NCBI GenBank assembly: GCA_963621965.1 | Contig: CAVFGN010000030.1 | Location: 1-22,728 of the forward strand | Reading direction: 5' to 3' | Length of the DNA stretch: 22,728 nucleotides | Source: JAEELC01 sp963621965 | GTDB taxonomy: Bacteria > Bacillota_I > Bacilli_A > Acholeplasmatales > Anaeroplasmataceae | Part shown: piece after piece, positions 14,836 to 22,728 of the stretch | How the letters are laid out: each line of letters opens with the position of its first letter | Numbering within the stretch: position 1 is the first letter of the stretch | Translations under genes and position numbers: made by a program | The notes under the pieces: generated by a model | Told to the model about the DNA's origin: nothing | The model's input: only the letters and a program-made list of their open reading frames with translations | The model's database searches: none

Positions 14836-17800
14836 TTAATTATTTACTTCAATCCAATCGTCTGTAGGTAACTATGACAAAGGAACTATGCCATCTACTA
14901 AATCAGCCTTACTTGCAAGTAGGTTCGTTACTTCTACTTTAGTTATATATGTAGATAGGTCAATTTTAGCTATCTATTCCTGTATTCTATCAAGAACCCA
15001 ACTAGTAGAAGGTATATTTAATGAGGAATCTGTATCTTCTGGAGCAGTTGTAAGTTTAGGAGTTCCTGTAAATGTAGGAGAATCAATATTGGCTTTAGTG
15101 GCTATTGTTGTTTCTAATGTAGAAATTTTGTCATTTATTTCTGTAATGGAATCAGAAACTATTTTGGTTAAATCAATATCAGTAGTTACAGTCTAAGTTG
15201 TAGTTTCAAATATAAATCGCAAAGTAGAATCATTTATTAATTCTACGGATTTTAAAAACTAATCTTTAGGAATATTAATATCACCAATACTTGAACCATT
15301 TACATTAATAGTGTATTGTAAATCAGAAACTTTTGTAAGTGTAACTGAATCTATTTTATCACCTAATTTAGTTGTTAAAGCTTCTTCAGCACTTTTAGCC
15401 CTACTTATTTCAGCAGTAAGATCAGAAGCCTCAGCTTTTGTAGCTAAAGCAGTATCAATTCCTGTAATACTTACCCCATTCTCAGTAATCTATAAATAAT
15501 TTTCACTACTTTCATTTTTAAGTATTGAAAATTTAGTGCCTGTAAGCTATAGACCATTGCCCGCAGAATAAGTTGTTAATTCTGGAAGTTTAACAGATGT
15601 AGTTTTATCACCTTCATCAGTGGTAAATGTAAATACTAAACTGTTGGTAGCTTCATCATACTCAATAGATTTTAATAACTATCCTTGAGGAATATTGATT
15701 TCTCCAGAAGCTTGTTTATCTACATATAAAGTATATTGAAAATCACTAGTTTCGCTCTTGGTAATAGTTACTTCTCCTACTTTAGTATCAATAGCAGCAG
15801 ATAAGGCTTCTTCTTTAGCTTTAGCTCTTGTAACTTCATCAGTAATAGCTTTTGATAAAGCAGCCTCCTCGGTTTTAGCTCGATTGACTTCAGTAGTTAC
15901 AGAAGTTTCTATTTCGTTTTCCTTAGCTGTAGCTCGTTCAGTTTCAGTAGAGATAGCCTTAGATAATTCTCCTTCTTTAGCGGTTGCCCTAGTAGCCTCG
16001 TTACTTATCTTAGTATCTAAATTAGTTATAGCTTCTTCTGAGCCTGTTTGCTGTTGAGTAATAGTATCTAACTTAGTTTCAATACTACTAATATTATTGT
16101 TAATAGTAGTAACATCACCTTCTACATTGGTAATATCCTCTTTTATATTAGTAATATCATTTTGTATAGTAGTAATACTATTTTGTAGAGTCTATTCAGC
16201 AGTAGTAGCTCTTTCTTTTTCAGCTATAATAGCATTATTAAGTTCAGTATCTTTAGCTTTTAAATCAGTAATATCAGTTTTAATAGCTTCTTCAGCAGCA
16301 GTGGCTCGAGTAGTTTCAGCAGTTACAGAATCAGAAATATTCTGTTCAGCTTCTTGTGCTCTAGTTGTTTCTGCATTTATCAGCTCTTTATTACTGTTTA
16401 TATTATCTGTATTAGTTTGTACTGAAGTTTTTAATGTTTCTATAGATTCTTTTATAGTGGTATCCGAATCTTTTAGATTCTAAATATCTTCTTTAATAGC
16501 ATTTTCAATTCCAGTAGCTCGAGATGTTTCATTGGTAATCTGTGATTGTAAATCAGCATCTTTAAGTTTAAGCTCAGCAATTGAATTATTAGTTGCAGTA
16601 CTTAAATTGGTTATAGTAGTTGCTAATTCAGTTTCTTTTGTAGTAGCTCTATTAATTTCTTCATCTAATTTAGCTTCTAACTTAGAAACATCTGCTCCTT
16701 GACCATTTTCTAATTCTTCAATTACAGTACTTAAAACTTTATCTTTATATTTAATACTGTCCGTAGTACCATCTACTGATAGGGTATTATTAACTTTCTT
16801 TAAAATGTTATTTTCGTTATCTGAGATTCTTACATCTGCTGATAATTTATAAATACCATCAATAGTTTCTTTCTCTAATTCTACAACTTTAGTTGGATAG
16901 GAGTTTTCAACATCCCATTCTTTAACAATAGAGCCTATAGGAATAGTAACAGTACTTCGTTTTCCATTTTCTAATACAAACTTGATTACTATGGATTCAG
17001 TTTCTGAATCATAATATGCAGATTCTACAATAGAAGATAATTCAAGAACGTGCTGTGATACAACTCGATCATTTACATATAGTGATAATACACCTTCACT
17101 ATAAGTAGATTTTACATTAAGATAGAGTCCATCGGTTCTCTTTTCAAGATCATTTCCAAGTACATTAGAAAGATTTAAGTTAGCTCCAATAACATATCCT
17201 TCAAGTTCTTTTCTAACATTTAAGTCTACAACATCCTTATTAGAAATAGATACTGTGATTCCTTTAATAGCTTCATATATTTTAGAATCAAGTACCTTAA
17301 GAGCATTCATTATAGATGTAGCATCTTTAAGATAATATGTTTCTTGATCGGCATTGTAAGAACCATCACCACTTAAACCTACTCCAATTTGTGTATTGTC
17401 TAATTCAGATTGTAGATTTCTATCAGTTGATTCAGTATCAGCTTTTAAAATTCTAACAAAATCTTCAATAGTTCTTAAAGTACGAAAATCTTGAGTAGGA
17501 ATTGGTGTTCCTAAGATTTCTGCTTGCAGATCTAATAATACATTTCGGAGTTTCTATGTATCATTATAACCTTCCAAAAAAGCTTTAAGCTCTGGTAAGG
17601 TATTTATCTAGTTAGAATCCGAATCAGTTGTATTTAAAAATTTATTTAAAGCATTTGCTGCTTCAGTTAAAGATTTATAAGGTAAAGTTTGTAAATAAGC
17701 AATTACATCATCACTTTGAGTACCTGCTACAGCCTCTACCTCTTTTCTTATAGAATTATCAGAATCAGATAGTTCAGAATTAATATCGTCTACCTTCTTG

Positions 17801-18219
17801 ATAAGATCTGTAATAGCTACAGATAAATCCAAGAGACTATTTAATTCTTCTGGAACATTAGTAGGGTCATTAGTTCCCCATATTGTAGTTTCACTATCTT
17901 TTCTGTTTTTAATTTCATCTTCAAGTTTTTTAGAAACTTCATCAAGCTAATCATTAATATTATCTATATCAATATTCTCAATAAGCTTTACAAATTCTAA
18001 TTCATCATTAGTCTATTTCTTGGAAACCCAATATAATGCCTGATTTCCATCTCCGCCATTCTCAACTACTTTCAGTAAGCCTTTATGTAGAGTTGTAGCA
18101 TTGATTGGGTCTTCATAAAATTCTTTTAAAGCAGCTTCAGTAGGGAATATGTAATTTGCCTCCATTGGGTAATTACCAGTCCTTATAAAGCTACCCATCA
18201 TTTCACTATACTGACTCAT
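14836..18219 (-). CDS. Long fibre protein with extended Thr-Arg-Ala coiled coil
   Basis: The largest gene in the window (1127 residues, thirteen in-frame TAG codons, TAA stop). The N-terminal part contains 'IFPTEAALKEFYEDPINATT'; residues about 300-480 are beta-rich ('VLSLYVNDRVVS'). Residues about 510-820 form a long run of repeats such as 'ETTRATAAEEAI', 'EATRATAKEGELSKAI' and 'EVTRAKAKEEALSAAI', a typical trimeric coiled-coil stalk. Then come two similar beta modules, each with an 'INIP..Q' step ('EINIPQGQLLKSIEYDEAT', 'DINIPKDQFLKSVELINDS'), and a 'SPTFTGTPKLTTAPEDTDSS' fibre signature before a short C-terminus ('LPTDDWIEVNN'). The same ending 'QLP..(T/D)WI.V' recurs at the end of the next gene. 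It is likely a long tail fibre or appendage shaft. Confidence 0.88.
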
Positions 18220-18222
18220 TTA

Positions 18223-20016
18223 TTATTTAAAATTAAAGGTTACTTCCTAGTTAAGAGTAGCTAAAGCCTCTTTATAAATATATATCTTAAATATAATATC
18301 AGATTCCATCCCTGGAACTGTTAAAGGAATTTGGTTGATTACATTAAATGCATCTACACCAAAGCTCTAAGATTTAGTTACCATAGAATCCAGATCAGGG
18401 TAAGAAGCAGGTAAAACTACGTAAGGATGACGTAAAGCAGCATCTGTAAAAGAATATTTAAATGTGAAAGATTTCAAATCACCTCCGTAATTTATAAATC
18501 TATTCTGAGTTCCATCAATATCTTCTTCACAAGATTGAATTAAATAATCCATCGTAATAGTGTTTCCTGTCTTCCATTTAGGTAATAATCCTACAAATAC
18601 AGGAACATAGCATTTAACAGTAGCGGTTTCTTCATGAACTGACCCATTAGTGTAAGTTACTTTAAATACTATTTCAGCATCTTCGGTAAGAGGTTCACTG
18701 TTTACAGTAATACAACCTTCTTCAAAATCACTTCCTGTAAATGTATATATAATTTTACCATTCTAATACACTTGCGCAACTTGAACTAATCCAGTAGAAC
18801 CATGAATACATAAAGTAATAGGACAAGTCTTAGTAATAACTACATATTCAGGAACATCTAACGTAATACCTTTACCATAAAAGATTGCATCACACACTTC
18901 TTGTAAAGTCATAGATGCTGGCATTGGAGTATTATCTTCTACATGTCCTACAGTAGATTCTACAGGACCTGAAGTAATCCAAACACATTCTTTATCCGAT
19001 ATTTGGGATTCTAAAGATTCTTTTACAGTAGCTATTTCAGTTTGTACCTATTGTAATGTAGTTAAATGTTCTGGTTCTACAGCATCCACACCCGCTTGAG
19101 GATTTCTAAATGGAATAGAACCATCTTGTTTTACATAATGTTCCTGTCGGATAGATTCAAATCTATCATCTACAGTTTCCATGTATTCATTAATAGATTC
19201 CTCAACAGCTTCCTATACCCATTTATTAATAAAAGCGTCTATTTGACTTCTAGAGTAAGTTTGAGTTTTATCATAAACATTAGCTATCTTAGCATAAGAA
19301 GCTAAACGCTGATTTAGAATAGTTAGGAATCCATGAGGATCAACATCTACTAGATGTGCGTATAAGGTTTTATCAACATATCTCTTTGTTGCTAAATGAC
19401 TATCAATAGTAGGATCAACTCCTATCTATGCAATAGTAAATGGAGTACTACCATCTTTCTTTAAGAATGTTTTCAACATAGTATCTACATCCTGCTTAGT
19501 ATAAAGCTATGATTTTGTAAACACATCAGCGGATTTAACATACTTTTCTAAAATGGTTTGTACTTCTGGTAGTATCTAGTGAGGATCATCTGAACCTACT
19601 AATTTAGTATGTTCATTTAATAGTTTACTCACAAATTTCTTCGTAGTTAAATGACTATCCGAAATAGGCTCAACTCCTGCTTGTGGAGCCGTAAATGGAG
19701 TACTTCCATCTACTTTAGCCATGTCCGCAATCATTTCTTTTACAGTATCAAGAGTTCCGTGTGGGTCATCTATACTAAGATGTTTATTGATAGCAGTTGT
19801 TACAGTAGTAGCAATATTAGTATCAGTTTCATCTTTAGTATATACTGCATTTTTAGGATATACATTCAGATTTTCCCTAACTACAGATTTTTCTGCTTCA
19901 TTATCATATTCTGAAAGATAATTATCTTTCTCTAGATATTGAATAGTTTCATCTATAATTGTAGGAGTATCATCTGTATTCTAACATCCTGGAGTTAAGA
20001 TTGAGTTATCTGCCAT
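18223..20016 (-). CDS. Tail/fibre protein with three DGSxPF-GVxP-HLxT repeats
   Basis: A 597-residue structural protein (TAA stop; about nine in-frame TAG codons). Residues from about 75 to 335 hold three copies of a module ending 'DGSTPFTAPQAGVEP..SHLTT', 'DGSTPFTIAQIGVDP..SHLAT' and 'DGSIPFRNPQAGVDA..EHLTT', with the 'DDPHG/DDPHQ/DVDPHG' spacer between copies. This spacer and repeat arrangement is common in phage fibre and baseplate-associated proteins, where it forms trimeric stalks. The C-terminal third is beta-rich ('ECVWITSGPVESTVGHVE', then 'VPEYVVITKTCPITLCIHGS') and looks like an Ig-type domain. It starts inside the preceding small gene and is followed after TAA-TAA by the next ATG. 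Exact virion position is not known. Confidence 0.85.
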
Positions 20017-20207
20017 TTGTTATTTAAATAATACTATAAAGCAGTTAAAGATAATTTATCATCTATTTCTTGATCTTTAATTAAGTCTATAAAAGAAATT
20101 TCCTCTAATATAAACTCATAATCCTATCTATGACCTCTCATTATTTGACACAGTAATTGAAAGTATTCATCAGATACTTTTTTCTTTAGTTTATTTAGAG
20201 CATCCAC
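19995..20207 (-). CDS. Small conserved-type protein (70 aa) with GTG start
   Basis: Reading TAG as Gln gives about 70 residues: GTG-Asp-Ala-Leu-Asn-Lys-Leu-Lys at the start, 'DEYFQLLCQIMRGHRQDYEF' in the middle and '...YYLNNKWQITQS' at the end, with stop TAA. It contains two TAG codons. The start lies inside the upstream gene's last codons, so the two genes overlap by 17 bases. An AAAGGAGGT string stands five bases before the GTG, but it also encodes the Lys-Gly-Gly of the upstream protein, so its role as ribosome-binding site is uncertain. The composition suggests a small helical protein. The function is not recognised. The next gene starts inside its last seven codons, consistent with translational coupling. 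Confidence 0.62.
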
Positions 20208-20937
20208 AGCCACCTCCTTTGCTAGAAGAGTCAGTAGATGAACACAAGCCATTGCAGCCATTAATTATCTCAATAATACGTTCAACTTCTGCAAGTTGTT
20301 CACATTCTGTAAGATATTTAATAACATTGATAGCCATCCATACAAGATCTCTTTTATATATTAATTCACTATCTATCTTATTCTTATTCCAACAAGAAGA
20401 AAAACCTCTGTCATCTAAGATTTGTTTGCACAAATTTATGTAACATTTTCTTAAAAAACAAATAGATATAAAATCTTCTGAGGTTTTAGATATTGTTGTA
20501 TTAGTAGGATTTATTTCTAACACTTCCTGTAAAGCTACTTCTTGTACAGTTCCATTTATATATTTATATATAGTGTTATTATCAACATAATAAACTATAT
20601 TATATAAACCTAATGCAGAACCTGTAGTTTTACTTAATTCATTATTAAACCAATTTGCAGAAGGTAAAACTAAATGAATTAAACTAAACCACCCATCCGA
20701 TTCTACTTGTAATGTAGAATCTTCTACAGTTGAATGATCTGTATATGTTGGGTTTAAATAAGATGTTTCAGTAGTTTTATTTAATTGCAATACATCAATA
20801 GAAACTGTGTCGGAAAATTTAAATTTACCTTTAACAGTATCAACCGTACTTTCAGGTAAATAAGTACTATTGTCTTTTACAGTAACTTTACAACTATCAC
20901 ATGCATTACAAGTAACTATATTTATTTTTAAGTCCAT
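20191..20937 (-). CDS. Cysteine-rich virion-module protein downstream of portal
   Basis: A 248-residue protein with an N-terminal Cys cluster (C-N-A-C-D-S-C at residues 10-16), a beta-type N-terminal half, a C-terminal half with predicted helices containing further Cys residues, and a Cys/Gly tail (G-G-G-C-G-C-S-K). The Cys clusters could bind metal or form disulphides. The ATG overlaps the portal stop and the stop is TAA. There is no in-frame TAG. I believe similar proteins follow the portal in other crAss-like genomes, where they have no settled function; that is recollection rather than a search result. Its place between portal and tail-fibre genes suggests a virion or assembly role. Confidence 0.85.
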   Translation of the reverse strand: MDLKINIVTCNACDSCKVTVKDNSTYLPESTVDTVKGKFKFSDTVSIDVLQLNKTTETSYLNPTYTDHSTVEDSTLQVESDGWFSLIHLVLPSANWFNNELSKTTGSALGLYNIVYYVDNNTIYKYINGTVQEVALQEVLEINPTNTTISKTSEDFISICFLRKCYINLCKQILDDRGFSSCWNKNKIDSELIYKRDLVWMAINVIKYLTECEQLAEVERIIEIINGCNGLCSSTDSSSKGGGCGCSK

Positions 20938-22728
20938 TAGCTAAGTTGTCTGAGTTTATCATTATAAGGATTACCATCTGTTAGCTAAGCTATTTCTACC
21001 TCAGTCCTTCTCTTTTGTTCCTCTACAGTAGCTTGCTTGTAAGTACGTTCAGTATTAGCTTTATACATTTCTATAGTATAAGTTTGTTCAAGCTATTTCT
21101 GATCTAACTGCAATTTAGTTTGATTAAGTTTTTCAATTTGCTACTGAGCGGCTTGTAACTACTTCTATGCTTCTTGAAGTTGCTACTGCAATTGCTAATT
21201 TTGTTGATTTAACTATTGTAACTAGTTATTTTCTTCTTTAGCTTGCTTCATAGCTTGTTTAATCTTATATTTAAGATCAGGAACGCTTTTACTAGTCATA
21301 GCTTCTATAATAATATCTGGAGGAAGACCACCAGATTTAACAAACTCAGGAATTAATTGTTTAATCTACTCCTGGTCTTTAATTACATCAGTACTAGTAA
21401 TAATTCGTATATCGTGGTCTGTAATTGTAAAATATTCTGGAAGTGCAGTAAATACTTTTTGATATTTATCTCCTAATATTATTGTTCCAGTAAGACCATT
21501 CTTATAAACTACTTTAGCTAAGTTTAAACAATCTAATAATAATTCATTTACCACTAAATCCATCTAATGATAATATTGCTTAGTAACTATAAATGAATTA
21601 TTCTATCCTATTTTTATATTAGTTACAGCATCTCGCTATTCAATACCATTAAGTCTTTCTCTAAAAACACCTGTAATAGAAGATACAGTCTATTCAATTG
21701 AATCAATTGCAATCTAAATTGCTTGAATTGCTTGAGCTTTTACTGTATTATCAAATCCATTAAAGATAGTATTTAATGGAGCTGTTCCATTGGCTGCCCT
21801 ACCTTCTTGAGCAGAATCAAGTATTCCTAACCCCTACTTCTTTAGAGCTTGCCACTTAGTTAATCTTTCTGGTAAATTAACACCTAATTCAGCAGGAATC
21901 AAAGTTAAATCAATCCAATCCCCGATAGTGCCTGAATTAGCTATTAAATTATCCCGATAGAATAAAAGGAGATCATACTACAATGTCTTCGATATAGGTC
22001 GTTACTCTATATCCGTGTTATTAACACTGCTCTGATTTTCATCAGAAGTTGAGACTATATCATATATTAAATTTTCTTTTATTGTTGGTAATAATTCGTT
22101 AGTAAAAGTTTCTGTAAATGTATTATATTCCCAACGTTTAGGTACATAATAATTAAAAATTTAATATCCCCGCACTTCGAATCACTTGATTCTACATAAT
22201 AGTCGTTGAACCACTTAACTGGCTGCTGATTGTCCTCGTCTTAACGTTAGGAGTTTCCAGCAATTCACGGGGTTTAAACAGGACTAGTATATCAATCCTG
22301 TAAATGTGCGCAAGAAAGAACCATAGAATAAGGTTTTACTCCTCTATTAAGAAAATAAATGCCATTAACTGATAAAGTACACTATGTAGGATTAGATTGA
22401 GATCGAATTACTTCTTCATCTTTTCCTGTAAGTATGTAAATTTCATCTCCGATACGAATTGTTTTATATCTTTGCATTACAAAGTCTTTATCAGTCTCTA
22501 ACCATTCTACTTCATAAACAGGTATCAATTCATTTCTTAATCCTTCTTGTATTGTAGGATACCCAGGAGTTACTTCATATCCTGCCTAAAGACCATCAGT
22601 ATTAGGTATTCCATTTGTTTCTCCCATTCGTACATAATACATGGCATTTTCGTACATATCTTCCCATTTCTCATCGAGTAACTTTCTGTCTTTTTGAGAC
22701 ATTTCTTTCCCGTACTCATTGAGAATCT
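20937..22728 (-). CDS. Portal protein of a crAss-like phage (5' end outside window, intron-containing)
   Basis: The portal forms the dodecameric DNA gate at the capsid vertex. About 491 residues are visible after splicing: exon 1 is 22728-22295 and exon 2 is 21980-20937. The family call rests on recalled crAss-type portal features: 'AHLQD' + 'QYDLLLFYRDNL' across the splice, then 'GDWIDL', 'FRERLNGIEQRDAVTN', 'TGTIILGDKYQKVFTALPEY' and a C-terminal Gln-rich coiled coil. At least ten in-frame TAG codons occur in exon 2, seven of them packed in the 21225-21132 coiled-coil region (N-Q-L-Q-Q-L-N-Q pattern). TAG as Gln is the only reading that keeps the gene open. The stop is TAA at 20937-20939 and overlaps the next ATG (TAATG). 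Without splicing, translation would end at the TGA directly after the 5' splice site. The N-terminus lies beyond the window. Confidence 0.93.
21981..22294 (-). ncRNA. Group I self-splicing intron in the portal gene
   Basis: A 314-base intron with readable group I anatomy. P1: the 5' exon end ACAGGAU (22301-22295) pairs with guide GUCCUGU (22284-22278), giving six Watson-Crick pairs plus the diagnostic U-G wobble at the splice site. P10: AUACUA just before the guide (22290-22285) is complementary to the first six bases of the 3' exon, UAGUAU (21980-21975). The intron ends in G (21981). Core strings are AATTGCTGGAAA (22265-22254), AATCAGCAGCCA (22231-22220), GTTCAACGACTA (22211-22200) and GATATAGTC (22061-22053), with P7 as GACTA/TAGTC. 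CCCCG (22272-22268) and CGGGG (22172-22168) can form P3. Extra hairpins between P7 5' and P3 3' suggest subgroup IA. Three 3' hairpins follow, one with a GAAA tetraloop (22046-22031), the others at 22027-22015 and 22013-21991. Splicing joins Asp to a TAG (Gln) codon in frame. Confidence 0.93.
22002..22160 (-). other. Open frame without start codon inside the intron, possible endonuclease remnant
   Basis: Between the P8 region and past the 3' P7 strand a 52-codon frame stays open and ends in TAA. Its translation begins I-F-N-Y-Y-V-P-K-R-W-E-Y and contains 'TFTNELLPTIKENLIYDI', which has a normal protein composition. There is no ATG in frame, and no LAGLIDADG, GIY-YIG or HNH motif is visible. 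Group I introns often carry homing endonuclease genes in this loop, so a degraded remnant is one explanation; chance openness in 157 bases is another. Confidence 0.25.

Noticed and set aside
15758..16483. Long plus-strand open frames opposite the coiled-coil gene (also 2461-2940, 4797-5132, 11412-11807)
   Set aside because: The minus strand is continuously coding there with recognisable repeats when TAG is Gln. The plus frames give low-complexity Val/Ser/Ala-rich translations that mirror the coding strand, so they are shadows.
5384..20016. Many apparently truncated or split minus-strand genes
   Set aside because: Every split in the accepted genes is a TAG with the same frame continuing on both sides. 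Recoding explains it better than decay. Only the 10929-11245 gene needs a true frameshift.
20205..20220. Perfect Shine-Dalgarno-like AAAGGAGGT before the GTG of the 70-residue gene
   Set aside because: It encodes Lys-Gly-Gly of the upstream protein, other genes here lack such sites, and Bacteroidota hosts rarely rely on them. Kept as a remark, not as a separate feature.
1..22728. Suppressor tRNA (CUA anticodon), reverse transcriptase, template repeat or integrase within the window
   Set aside because: Searched by eye for tRNA cloverleaf ends, RT motif Y-x-D-D in a suitable frame, and recombinase motifs; none found.

Overview
The window reads as part of a crAss-like bacteriophage genome (Crassvirales, hosts in Bacteroidales). 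The strongest anchor is the right-end gene, a crAss-type portal protein, followed by a long co-directional run of tail-fibre and virion genes. All genes I accept lie on the minus strand, so transcription runs from the right end (about 22.7 kb) to the left end. Genes are packed tightly, with ATGA or TAATG overlaps at most junctions.

The phage uses a reassigned code in which TAG is read as glutamine, while TAA and TGA remain stops. Under the standard code most genes shatter into fragments. Reading TAG as Gln joins the fragments in frame into complete proteins, and it places Gln where families expect it: in a glycosyltransferase motif (L-S-Q-S-Y before the ND motif) and in a portal coiled coil.

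Layout from right to left: (1) 22728-20937, portal gene interrupted by a compact group I intron (22294-21981) whose splice sites, P1, P10 and core helices can all be read. (2) 20937-18223, a cysteine-rich protein, a 70-residue protein and a tail protein with 'DGSxPF...GVxP...HL' repeats. (3) 18219-11384, long fibre-like proteins, one with a very long Thr-Arg-Ala coiled coil. (4) 11387-10072, two small genes (one frameshifted) and a GT2 glycosyltransferase. (5) 10068-5384, a tail protein with a C-terminal domain like Bacteroidales fimbrillin/FISUMP surface proteins, a DUF4376-like protein, and a long fibre with five 'GDGTKxL' repeats. (6) 5387-1295, tail-tip type proteins with FGE/C-type-lectin-like, BspA-type leucine-rich and BACON/Ig-like domains. 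Most of this part is visibly richer in G+C and has no in-frame TAG, so it looks like a recently acquired standard-code cassette spliced onto phage N-termini. (7) 1165-827, a small DnaA-HTH-like protein, then a strong bidirectional-type terminator (755-796), a dyad element, and a membrane-anchored protein running off the left edge.

The genes appear to form one late transcription unit building the portal and the host-recognition apparatus. The recurring theme is modular exchange. Three genes share one N-terminal module (14819, 11926, 7915), two others share a second (4043, 2554), and the C-terminal adhesin domains differ. Two C-termini resemble the variable lectin folds diversified by diversity-generating retroelements, but no reverse transcriptase is in the window. 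No tRNA, CRISPR array or integrase was found. No stretch longer than 300 bases lacks a gene except the 314-base intron.
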